Part shown: positions 55,977 through 64,000 of the stretch, piece by piece
How positions within the stretch are numbered: the stretch's first letter is position 1
Layout of the letters: each line of letters begins with the position of its first letter
NCBI GenBank assembly: GCA_029449245.1
Contig: JANATF010000001.1
Span: 3,658,001 to 3,722,000, forward strand
Length of the DNA stretch: 64,000 bases
Reading direction: 5' to 3'
DNA from: Mortierella alpina
Lineage: Eukaryota > Mortierellomycota > Mortierellomycetes > Mortierellales > Mortierellaceae
Notes under the pieces: model-generated
What the model was told of the DNA's origin: nothing
The model's input: only the letters and a program-made list of their open reading frames with translations
Databases searched by the model: none
Translations under genes and position numbers: made by a program

Positions 55977-56391
55977 ACTAAACCCATCGAACAAGTTTGA
56001 GACCTTCTGCCTCTAGGTCTGTGTCCCTCTCGTGGGCATTCTTGTATCACAACACTGTTGTCACATCTACGCTGACCCTTCAGTCTCGCCTCTCCCTCTT
56101 TCCCTTGAGTACACTGCAAGTCTGCCACCACCTAGGCTAGGGTCCTGAGTCGATATTGCTCCCTTAAGTGCTTAGACAACCGTGTTCATCACAATAACAG
56201 GTTCCATGAAAGAGTCGAATTTCTATGCCGGCGTCTTTATTTACACATGTGTAAAACAGCTGTATGACTTGTATGATTTCGGCATTTGCCTCGTATTCCG
56301 ATGTGTTTGTGCGTATTTGTGAGTGTGTGAGTGTGTGAGTGTGAGTGTTGACGGATAATTAGTTTTCTGGGGAAGTTGGGTTCCATGTATT
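55977..56391. other. Intergenic region between convergent genes
   Basis: 3' flanks of the acetyltransferase and TIM10 genes. A GTGTGAGT simple repeat lies at 56316-56348. No gene. Confidence 0.5.
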
Positions 56392-57103
56392 TTACATGGG
56401 AAGACCGGCTCCAGACATTTGCTGAAGCTTGGTGCCGACCGACTTGTTGACCTCAAAGAACTTTCCGACGCAGCGATCAATGCAGACAGCCTCGCCCTTG
56501 TTGAGATCGCCCTCGATGTATGTCTTGGGGATGCACTTTTGGTGGCATGACGACACAATGCTATGTTGTTTTTTGGTTGTTCATTGTCAGAGGTATCCAA
56601 CGCGATCCGAAGACAAAGGCATGACGATCCAAAGTCGAAGAGATGTTGTCCGCCCATGGAATATCCACGGTAGCGTAAATAATACAGGGTTGTTGTAGTC
56701 GCCAGGTGTCAGCAGTCATGCGATCCATGCAGGTTGCGAGAACGACCATCCAGATCCAAGAGACAAAGGACATAGACCAGGACATCAAACGGGTGGAAAA
56801 GAGAAATCGGGTGGGGTGGTTAGTTCACTAGCGATAAGACTACATTTGTCTCCGAGCGTGACCATGAGGGTGGTGCGACGCAAGGCGCTACTGGCATCCT
56901 TGTGCAAGCGTGTATGCGTTAGGATGTGGGTGTATGCGAGGCGATAGTATGCTTGGAGGTGCAATCCTTGCATGATTGCCCTCTTTGCTGGTGTTTCCGT
57001 ACCGGTTGAACAAGTCCGAGACCATCTCCAGTTCCTGCTCGGCCATGGCCATGTTCTGCATGTTGACCGACTGGTTGGCGGCGTTGTTCATAAAGAAGGA
57101 CAT
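56392..57103 (-). CDS. TIM10: Mitochondrial import chaperone Tim10
   Basis: Small Tim protein of the intermembrane space; with Tim9 it escorts hydrophobic precursors to the TIM22 and SAM complexes. Exons 57103-57003 and 56560-56392; 89 residues (yeast 93). The twin CX3C motif is intact: CHQKC and CIDRC, 16 residues apart, as needed for disulfide-locked folding by Mia40. Exon 1 gives MSFFMNNAANQSV and MAEQELEMVSDLFNR, and the splice gives RIVSSCHQKCIPKTYIEGDL. NKGEAVCIDRCVGKFFEVNK follows. Tim10 rather than Tim9 because of the ELDLVTDMFN-like helix and spacing. Intron 442 nt. Confidence 0.93.
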
Positions 57104-57511
57104 GGCGGCTATCTGTTTCTGGGTGAGGGAGGAATGGGTGAGGGAGAGGGAATCAAAAAGGTGAATGCTGCACGAAACCCTTTGCAACAGTGCGAAAGGG
57201 TGTCGGGCAGTCCACAACAAAAGCGGGTGGCTGCGATGGCCCGCTTTGATTGGGCAAGGCGGGGTAGGCTTTGGAGTCGTGGATACTTCGTCCTTCCCAG
57301 AGCACAAGTGCCAACAGGTTCGTGTCAATTCTTTGGCTGAATCTGATTGGTCGATTCGCATTTAGAGCAGCCCTCGCTCTGCTTCTTTTCTGTTCTTGAC
57401 TACAGAGCGTGCTTTCATCTCTTCATCCTTTTTTCCCTCCCACCCCCCACCTCGCCTCTTCTCCACCGCCCCTTCTCGCCCTTCCTCCCCACACGCACCA
57501 CATACACCGCC
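57104..57511. promoter_or_regulatory. Bidirectional promoter TIM10 / SSS1
   Basis: 408 bp between two divergent ATGs. Two ATTGG boxes (inverted CCAAT) at ~57248 and ~57346 are the only recognisable sites; both are candidates for HAP-type binding. Confidence 0.4.
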
Positions 57512-58265
57512 ATGGATAACGAATTCGCTCAGACCGCCATCGAGGGCCCCAAGCAGTTCATCAAGGACGGTGTCGCATTCATCAACCGCTGCACAAAGCC
57601 AGATCGCAAAGGTAACCAGCAGCCGCCACTTGTGCCTCATTGTTGAAGGAACGCCATCGAATATTGGCTTCATCTCTGTCATCCGATGGACTCGACGACC
57701 TTTGACGGGTCAAAGCCTGGACTGGCAGGATTACCTTGGACGCCCTTCCTGTGTCCATTGTGGCAACCGCACTCGGCATCCTGCACGATCAGATTTATTA
57801 TCCACGACGACCCCTCAGCTTTGACGCGCTTCAGATACAAGCATCCCCTGCTCATCCTTCGCCTTCAGCCTGACTTTCTCTGGAGCGCAAAGTCTTGTTT
57901 AACAACTTGTCTTCTTTGAAGGCAGGCTGCGACCACCTCAGTCTCCACCTCAGTGTGAAAGAGCCTTTTAGGAGCAGCCTACTTGATGCTTGTTTACTAA
58001 ACAATATCCTTTTGGACCTTCCCTACTTGCACTAATGTAGAATTCATGCAGATCACTCAGGCCGTTTCCATGGGCTTCTTCGTCATGGGCGTTATTGGCT
58101 TTGTTGTCAAGCTGATCCACATCCCCATCAACAACATCCTCGTGTAAGTGCTTCCCATACATATATACCCTTGGTCTTTTATAGTGCCTGAGCTATTGTT
58201 CTTAAACGCTAACGCCCTCTGCCTTCCTCTTCTTTCGCTCTCGGACCCATAGCGGTGGTGCTTAA
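57512..58265 (+). CDS. SSS1: Sec61 translocon gamma subunit (SSS1)
   Basis: Single-span tail-anchored subunit of the Sec61 protein-conducting channel in the ER. Exons 57512-57611, 58041-58143 and 58253-58265; 71 residues (yeast 80, human 68). The cytosolic helix has [20 protein letters not shown], then [20 protein letters not shown]. The TM helix is [20 protein letters not shown], and the end NNILVGGA matches the family. The last exon codes only three residues plus stop, a structure common in small conserved genes. Intron 1 is long (429 nt). Confidence 0.95.
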
Positions 58266-58697
58266 ACGATTTGTACAATATCTATGAACACCCACTTTTC
58301 GCCACCTACTCTGTCTCCTGTCCGATCGTCGCTCTCTGCTACACTATTCAAACCCGCTGCTATAATAAACCCAAAAACAAAGCATCCCTCCCAGAACGTC
58401 TCGCGATGGATCGCATCATGAAGCAGCATGCTCTTCAGGACTCGATGACCAGGCACAGGAGCTCAGGGCGAGGATACTGGGGGTGTGATTTGTTGTTGGT
58501 GTCAATGCTCCAGTCCACTGCTGTCAAATGCGGTGTCATCAGTGGACTGAAACAAGGCACATCGAGATAAGAACAGGACATGCTGCACTCCTCGGCTTGT
58601 CAATGAGTTCTTTCTTTCACTTCTCACTTTTCTCATCGTCCCCCCAAGGACACAGCTCCTAAACAGATATCTCTTCTTTGACGTGCGCACCTTCACC
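58266..58697. other. Intergenic region
   Basis: Between SSS1 and the RING gene, same strand. No gene or clear element; frames here lack domains. Confidence 0.5.
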
Positions 58698-60713
58698 ATG
58701 TCCAGCTACAGTTACCCGCCAATGTTCACCAACTACGGCTACGTGCCTTCCATCTTCATGGACACTTCATCCAAGCAGCCGCACTGGACTTGCAACGATC
58801 GGTGGCAATCCCCTGGCCAAGAGCTGGCCACCATAGTCCACCATGATGGATCAAGACCAGGCAATGCCTCTGGTCAGCGTGTGGACTACATCCAAATCTG
58901 GCTCGATGCCCATCCCGCGGACGCCGAACCCGAGCATGCCCCCTCATCCGTGCCTCCGAGCCCCGTGCCTTCCTCAGCTTCAACAGATCAGACAAGTCTA
59001 GCCTCAAGGGACATGGCTGCCGACTATAGCTCTCAAGGGTCTTGCGATGATGGCGATGACGACTCAATGGAATGGGAAAGCTGTCTTTCCTCGTCCTTGT
59101 TCTCACCCATGTCGCGGTCGGTCCCAGATGTAGATCAAAGGTCAATGACATCCTCGCCGCTGACAAATTCTCACCACAGTCGCGCTGCCTTGTCGCCCGA
59201 GGCCGAGAGAGCTGTTGCAGCTCCTGTCACTGCACCTATCATGATGGCGTTTAGGCAGCATGCTATACACCCTCGACTACTGCTCCAAGGCCGAAGTCCC
59301 TGCATCTTCCTGGGCCAGGATTCACCCATCAATACAAGGGTCCATCGTCGAGTAAGTGATCTGCTACACAACGCCTCTATCCAACGGATCCGGTCTTGGC
59401 TAAAGACTACCATTGAACCAAGCGCGCTTGAGCAGTGGCGTAACGTCTCACTGTTGCACCATTTGACGACCCGTGCCGCTGTCCCGGACTCGGAATTCTC
59501 GACCGCTGAGGAATACCATTGCCCGATCTGCTTCAAGACCGGAACGATAATGAAGCAACTCACTGTGTGTGGGCACAGAATCTGCTGGAAATGTGAACAA
59601 TATCTGGATCGAGCTGGAAACATTTCCTGCCCTTTATGTCGCCGCATTCGCGTCCTCACGACGTTCACGACCCTGGAAGATCTCTTTCAATGCACCATCG
59701 GACTTCACTCAAGCGACTATATCCACCCATTATGTCTACCACCACCCCATCACGAAAGCCCTTCTGCAACTGGCCCTGCATCAAGCAAGAACCGTGTGGT
59801 TCCATTATGTGATGCAGAGGAATTGGAGCGCATTGAGCACGAGCTGTCTGATAGGTATCTTTGGGAACAGAGTGCCTCCTTTCTCGAATACCTGCAGTCC
59901 GCACCTTACCACCACCCAGCACACCAGTACTTTCAATTGAACGCGGCTCAAGACCTCTGCTACAAGTCCTCTGCCGAGCGGTACCTGCCCGAATACAACG
60001 ATCGAGTGATTCTCGAGCCCCCTACCTCTGGCCTGCTCCTGCCACCCCACCGCCTCTATATTGCATTGATCCACTTTTGTCTCGATATGCTGACGCTCCC
60101 CAACCCAGTCGAGTTTCAGAATCAACGCCGATTCCAGCGTGAGAGGTTGCTCCTTCAACTCGTGATCCTCTTCCTCGTCCCAACCGACGAGTTCTCCCCT
60201 AGAGCGTCCGCTCGGATCTTTGACGTACCTGCTTGGATCGAGCATGGACAGTTTATGCTAGGTCGGATCCACCGGTTCATGGAAACCAAGGCTGTCGCCA
60301 ATATGAACGAGATGGAAGACGTTGCCGCTGGTCGCGGCATAGACAACGCAGGCACTGCACCGCGAGGAGGAGGAAGAGGAGGAAGAGGAGGAGGAGGTGG
60401 AGGAGGTGTGAGGAGAGTCCGAGCCACGGCCGCTGAAATGGCGGTCCCATCTTCGCCTATCCCACGGCACATCCTGTACCTTGGAAGCGCACGATGGAAC
60501 TGGATCTCGCATTCGTTGACGGTGCTCGTGTCTTGGATCAAGGCTGCGCAGGCGAACCCGTCAATGGTACCCCTCGTGGAGGACTGGCAAAGTGATCCGC
60601 TGTTGGGCAAGCATGCGAGGCGAGAGCAGGATGAAGAGGTATCGCGTCCTGCCAAGCGGCGGCGGATTCGAAGACGTCCGGTGATGGTTGAAGAATCTGG
60701 CAAAAGTGGATAA
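58698..60713 (+). CDS. RING-finger protein, putative E3 ubiquitin ligase
   Basis: Single-exon gene of 671 residues. The RING is at ~275-320: CPICFKTGTIMKQLTVCGHR, ICWKC and CPLCRRIR, giving a C3HC4 pattern with the usual CPxC closing pair. RINGs of this type recruit E2 enzymes. Flanking parts are not a known domain: the N-terminal half is Ser/Pro-rich with acidic patches, and the C-terminal half is helical. A run of Gly/Arg (GGGRGGRGGGGGGGVRR, ~555-572) and a bipartite basic stretch near the end (RPAKRRRIRRRP) point to nuclear location or RNA contact. The lack of introns contrasts with most neighbours. Start is the first ATG after the frame opens with GTG. Confidence 0.83.
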   Translation: MSSYSYPPMFTNYGYVPSIFMDTSSKQPHWTCNDRWQSPGQELATIVHHDGSRPGNASGQRVDYIQIWLDAHPADAEPEHAPSSVPPSPVPSSASTDQTSLASRDMAADYSSQGSCDDGDDDSMEWESCLSSSLFSPMSRSVPDVDQRSMTSSPLTNSHHSRAALSPEAERAVAAPVTAPIMMAFRQHAIHPRLLLQGRSPCIFLGQDSPINTRVHRRVSDLLHNASIQRIRSWLKTTIEPSALEQWRNVSLLHHLTTRAAVPDSEFSTAEEYHCPICFKTGTIMKQLTVCGHRICWKCEQYLDRAGNISCPLCRRIRVLTTFTTLEDLFQCTIGLHSSDYIHPLCLPPPHHESPSATGPASSKNRVVPLCDAEELERIEHELSDRYLWEQSASFLEYLQSAPYHHPAHQYFQLNAAQDLCYKSSAERYLPEYNDRVILEPPTSGLLLPPHRLYIALIHFCLDMLTLPNPVEFQNQRRFQRERLLLQLVILFLVPTDEFSPRASARIFDVPAWIEHGQFMLGRIHRFMETKAVANMNEMEDVAAGRGIDNAGTAPRGGGRGGRGGGGGGGVRRVRATAAEMAVPSSPIPRHILYLGSARWNWISHSLTVLVSWIKAAQANPSMVPLVEDWQSDPLLGKHARREQDEEVSRPAKRRRIRRRPVMVEESGKSG

Positions 60714-60949
60714 AAAAAATGTATCATGCTGAGAGAGGGGGGTATTTTTGTTATGCCTACTGAGTTTCTACCAATCCACATCATGATTCAATGGTGTCAT
60801 TTTTTCAACACTTCACAGATAGTTTCATTTTCTTTACGGTTCCAACAAAAAAGACTTCAAGAATCACACCTTTCGATGCTTCCTCGAAACTCCTTCTTAA
60901 CATGTTTATTGCAAAAGTGGAAAAAACCATGTTCAGGTGAGCCAGGTAT

Positions 60950-62154
60950 TTAATCGAAAAGACCGAATCCCATGTCATCATCGGACTCCTCCTTCTCCTC
61001 AACCTTCTCAACGACCTTCTCGGCAGAGGAGGAAGCGGCGGCAACGGGGGCAGCAACAGCGAAGGCGGAGGGATCGGCGAGGTAGGCCTTGATCTGTGAT
61101 GCGAATTGAAAAAAAGAAAATAGACAATTAGTCTCGTATTCCTCCTTGTCCTCTCTTCTTGCTCAAAAGGAAGCAAAAAACTTTCATAGTGAAAGAAGTC
61201 TTTGTAAACCATCAGGAAAAAATTAGAGTGTTTGATTGTCTCGTCATAGCCTTTTGAGGGGCATACAAAGAGTTTTTCATCACACGGTTCACAGAAAGGA
61301 CAAAAGTAACCAGGAAAAAAGAGAAAGACACAACAGGGTGACAAGCAGAGGTGTTTTGCAATCCAATTTACCTTCTCAGCTCCAGGGAAGGTGTACTCGG
61401 TGGCAATGGAAATGGCCAACAAGTTCTTGTAGGAGTTGATGATCGAGTGAGGGACCGAGGCAACGGTGGGGTAACCGATCTGGAGGGAGATGGCGGCGAT
61501 GTTCTTGATACCGGCAACGAAGTGGGCAACAAGGGACTCCTCCTCAATGTCAAGGACAGTGGGGTGGAAGACGGTGCCCTGATCGTAGACCTGGACAACG
61601 ACCAAACCGTAGGTGAAGGGAGAAATGTTCAACATGTTCAAGAGAGCAGCCTCGGAAGCACCGACACGGAGACCCTCCTTGATCAAATGGACCTCGTTGA
61701 TGATCTCAATGGTACCACGGGCAATCTTGGTGGGGACACCCAAAGCCTGGAAGAAAGAGGTCTTGCCGGGCTCCATTCCGGTGTTACCGGCGGGGATGAA
61801 CACATCAATGGGGGCGAGGGCACCAGCCTTGGCGGGGGCCTTGACACGGTTGGTGAGAACCTTGTCACGGATGGTCTTCAAGTCCGAGTTGGTGAAGACG
61901 AAACCGATGTTGCCGCGGACCGAGGGCATGAGCTTCTCGTAGTCGGGGTTCTCGACCTGGAGAATACGGATGGCACGACGGACCATGGTGTTCTTGCCCA
62001 TAAGGATCTTGGCATCACCACGGAGAGCCTTACGGATCTCGTGCATCTGGTTGGAACCGACATTGTCAACGTTGACAATGAAGATCGACCTGAACTCCTC
62101 CAAGTACGACTTGAGCTTCTGGAAGTACTGTTCCTTCTTGCCTGCCTTCGACAT
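60950..62154 (-). CDS. RPLP0: 60S acidic ribosomal protein P0
   Basis: Base of the ribosomal P-stalk that recruits translation factors. Exons 62154-61372 and 61093-60950; 308 residues (yeast 312). Exon 1 holds the uL10 rRNA-binding domain: [34 protein letters not shown], and [20 protein letters not shown]. Exon 2 holds the hinge, an Ala-rich helix ([15 protein letters not shown]) and the C-terminal [11 protein letters not shown] that binds factors. The 278-nt intron contains a snoRNA on the same strand (separate entry). The intron has no stop in the exon 1 frame, so an open frame runs on to 60805 if unspliced; the real exon 2 is in another frame and ends in the invariant GFGLFD. Confidence 0.96.
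61204..61292 (-). ncRNA. Intronic C/D box snoRNA, predicted 18S rRNA 2'-O-methylation guide
   Basis: Lies inside the RPLP0 intron in sense orientation. Box C GTGATGA (61283-61277) and box D CTGA (61215-61212) are exact. The ends form a 7-bp stem, GTGAACC with GGTTTAC, including one G-U pair. An internal C'-like ATGACGA is at 61247-61241 and a weaker D'-like CTCA before it. The guide directly upstream of box [18 protein letters not shown], is a perfect 17-nt complement to the conserved 18S stretch GAAAAAATTAGAGTGTT as I remember it. The fifth base from box D then points to the fourth A of the A6 run, which by my recollection is the yeast Am796 site guided by snR53. Size, host gene type and stem all fit. 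Confidence 0.8.
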
Positions 62155-62620
62155 GTTGATTATTGTTCGAGGGATTTAAAGGTCTAGTGGGTGAAGCGCC
62201 ATCAAGAGAGGATGAAGGTCAGTTGGGCTGCTTTTCTTCACTTCTGCCTTCTACCGTCCTGTCGTCGCCTTTTCGCTGTTGATTTTAGTGATCAGAACTC
62301 CATTCGGATCCTGCACTGCATCTCTGCACTCGCAAATTGTGATCAGCTTCGTTCTGTCCAGCAATTCTGTCCAGCAGCATCAAACGCTCTCCGTGGCATG
62401 GCACTTCCAGCAAGATGGAATGCATCCATGAGATGAAGATGGGACCGATGGGAGACTGATAGATGGATGGATGGATGCAGCTCCGAGAGTACTGCCGATA
62501 TCCGTGGAGTAACACATACCAAAGTTGAGAGGATTTGAAAAACCACTTTGCGAACTTTGGCGCACCTCTTATTCTTCTAGCCCAAGCCACTCGATCCGAG
62601 GCTGGGCCTTGCGCTTCCAT
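62155..62620. other. Intergenic region, RPLP0 promoter
   Basis: Upstream region of RPLP0 and 3' flank of the WD40 remnant. T/C-rich tracts next to the RPLP0 start; a GGAT tandem (62464-62476). No gene. Confidence 0.5.
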
Positions 62621-63127
62621 CTATCTACCGCTCGCTGTCGACACCACAGACAGCATCTTGATCACCTTCTTGCTAGCACCCCGAAGATCCATGGGTAGAA
62701 CTGGCTCGCCCACTGCACCGCGCTGCCGCAGTAACTGAATGCTGACCCTGCTCAACCCCCTCGCACCTTCAATATTACAGTCAGAGACTGCAAGTCCCGT
62801 ATGGTGTGAGCTCCAGAGCAGGCGGACGGCACATGTTGTTTTGTCCCAATCCACATGCCAGGCGCGAATGGATCCGTCCTCTGATCCTGTCGCAAGCTGA
62901 CTGCCCTCAAAACTGTCTTTCCAGTCCATCTGACGGATCTCATAAAGGCGCGTGAGAACCGCAAGGCACTGTCCCGAGACCACATCCCAAATTCGCAGAC
63001 TGCTGTCACTGCTGCCGGAAGCGAGGTGCTGGCCACTCGGAGTAAACGCAATGGTTTTGACCACGTTGCTATGGCCGTTGAGTGTTGGTATGTTTCTCGT
63101 GCCTGTAGCAGCAACCCGGAGAGTCAT
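62621..63127 (-). CDS. WD40-repeat fragment, probable truncated gene
   Basis: Open frame of 168 residues with only two WD40 units: GHSNVVKTIAFTPSGQHLAS with SSDSSLRIWDVVSGQCLAVL, and RQMDWKDSFEGSQLATGSED with GSIRAWHVDW. A C-terminal part with GLSRVSIQLLRQRGAVGEP follows. Two blades cannot close a propeller, and APC10 starts only 150 bp upstream in the opposite direction, leaving no room for 5' exons. I read it as the 3' remnant of a larger WD40 protein (NACHT-WD40 genes of this kind are abundant in Mortierella-type fungi), possibly still transcribed. The frame itself is intact. Start chosen at the first ATG. Confidence 0.5.
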   Translation of the reverse strand: MTLRVAATGTRNIPTLNGHSNVVKTIAFTPSGQHLASGSSDSSLRIWDVVSGQCLAVLTRLYEIRQMDWKDSFEGSQLATGSEDGSIRAWHVDWDKTTCAVRLLWSSHHTGLAVSDCNIEGARGLSRVSIQLLRQRGAVGEPVLPMDLRGASKKVIKMLSVVSTASGR

Positions 63128-63277
63128 ACTGAAGAGAGTAACACGGACCGCGACGCGAGAAGACACGCGCTTGTGGACAAAAAATCAAACTTGACTGCTC
63201 CGTTTGGGTAACTTTATGTAACTGTCCCACAAGTATACCTCAATTCAGCCCTGCTCATGCACTTGGCAAGCTGATCC

Positions 63278-63909
63278 ATGACTGAAGGCTCGCTCGACAC
63301 CAAGGACAAGATCGAGATTGGCCGACTGGCGACATGGTCCGTCTCATCAGCCAAGGCAGGCCATGGACTGAATTTGTTACGCGACAACAATCTCGACACC
63401 TACTGGCAGTACGTTCATGGAGCAGGAAATCGCCTCTTGTGCAAGACACAATTCACACTCTGGCTAACATTTCTCATTGCATCTGGAACTGTTTAGATCC
63501 GATGGTCCACAGCCCCACCTTGTCAACATGCAGTTTGAGAAGAAGACCGCCGTGCAGCAGGTCTCGTTTTATAGCGACTACAAGAACGATGAGAGCTACA
63601 CTCCTTCGAGGATCAGCATCCGAGCAGGCACCACCCACCACGACCTCAAGGAGCTTGCCTGTGTGGATGTTGGAGAGACTTCAGGATGGCTCAATATCAA
63701 CCTGGAGGATACGCCTGGCAGGTAACATGGGGTGATCCGCTCTTGTCATGCTCGCTCGCTTTCAGTTTGCACAATTCGCTTAACCATCTTCTTGTATCAG
63801 TGGTCGACCTCCAAGAGTATTCCTGATGCAGCTGGCCATTATCTCTAACCATCTTGGCGGACGGGACACTCATGTCCGCCAGCTGAAGTTGTTTGCGACG
63901 CGCGAGTAA
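63278..63909 (+). CDS. APC10: Anaphase-promoting complex subunit APC10/DOC1 (3' end uncertain)
   Basis: Substrate-recognition subunit of the APC/C ubiquitin ligase, which forms the D-box co-receptor with Cdc20/Cdh1. Exons 63278-63408, 63497-63721 and 63801-63909; 154 residues as modelled. The DOC jelly-roll is clear: [60 protein letters not shown] and [12 protein letters not shown], then [16 protein letters not shown]. Human APC10 has 185 residues and ends in an Ile-Arg tail that docks APC3; no such tail is seen here. A perfect GTAAGT donor overlaps the stop (63906), so a further exon may lie near or beyond the window end. An acceptor at 63958 would give a short non-matching tail. Confidence 0.85.
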
Positions 63910-64000
63910 GTAGTGACAACAGTCGTAGGTGTCTTGTACGGTTATCATCATCGCCCAGCGAGAGAGAAAAAGCAACAGAGTGAGCTGAACCTGTCCCCGT

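Noticed and set aside
60805-60949. C-terminal part of the 449-codon frame running through RPLP0
   Set aside because: Out of frame with the conserved GFGLFD ending; it is the result of an intron without stops.
1-64000. Secondary-metabolite or sphingolipid gene cluster
   Set aside because: Lipid and membrane genes are interspersed with unrelated housekeeping genes on both strands; no core synthase or shared motif ties them together.

Overview
The window is nuclear DNA of a filamentous, early-diverging fungus, most likely Mortierellomycotina (Mortierella/Linnemannia type). This is inferred from the gene style: 27 protein genes plus one WD40 remnant, about 70 short GT-AG introns (usually 50-150 nt), CAG/CAA polyglutamine tracts, CT/GA-rich 5' regions, and several animal-like proteins (FKBP25, a sphingomyelin-synthase-like enzyme, a bestrophin-like channel). 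No rRNA, tRNA, transposon or CRISPR array was found. All splice sites were read by eye; in every multi-exon model the exon lengths sum to a multiple of three.

Layout. 0-8 kb: BDP1 (5' end cut off), convergent with a long-chain alcohol oxidase, then the splicing factor PRPF4. 9-19 kb: a tail-anchored MSP/VAP-like protein, an SPX-EXS phosphate transporter (SYG1/XPR1 type) and a sphingomyelin-synthase-like enzyme. 19-31 kb: a MEF2-type MADS factor with polyglutamine, FKBP25, a METTL2/TRM140-type tRNA methyltransferase, SEC66, a TMEM16 scramblase and a SYLF/Ysc84 protein. 31-41 kb: a receptor-like transmembrane protein with a degenerate kinase domain, a class V PLP enzyme, a TMEM198/DUF4203-like membrane protein, a SAM methyltransferase and an 8-cysteine secreted peptide. 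41-55 kb: a bestrophin-like channel, phosphoglucomutase, a GT61-type glycosyltransferase, MED10 and a BAG-domain cochaperone. 55-64 kb: a GNAT acetyltransferase, TIM10 and SSS1 (divergent pair), an intronless RING protein, ribosomal protein P0, a WD40 remnant and APC10 (3' end uncertain).

Genes alternate strand without operons. Convergent neighbours can be very close (68 bp between the GT61 gene and MED10), and divergent pairs share short promoters (FKBP25/METTL2, PGM/GT61, MED10/BAG, TIM10/SSS1). Several products belong to ER and membrane-lipid biology (VAP, SEC66, SSS1, TMEM16, SMS-like, alcohol oxidase), but nothing shows they are co-regulated.

The most notable observations are: a C/D box snoRNA inside the RPLP0 intron with a 17-nt guide to a conserved 18S rRNA stretch; a signal-peptide/TM/pseudokinase receptor; three GC-AG introns in one phosphoglucomutase gene and a fourth in MED10; and two divergent promoters with recognisable symmetric or repeated elements.
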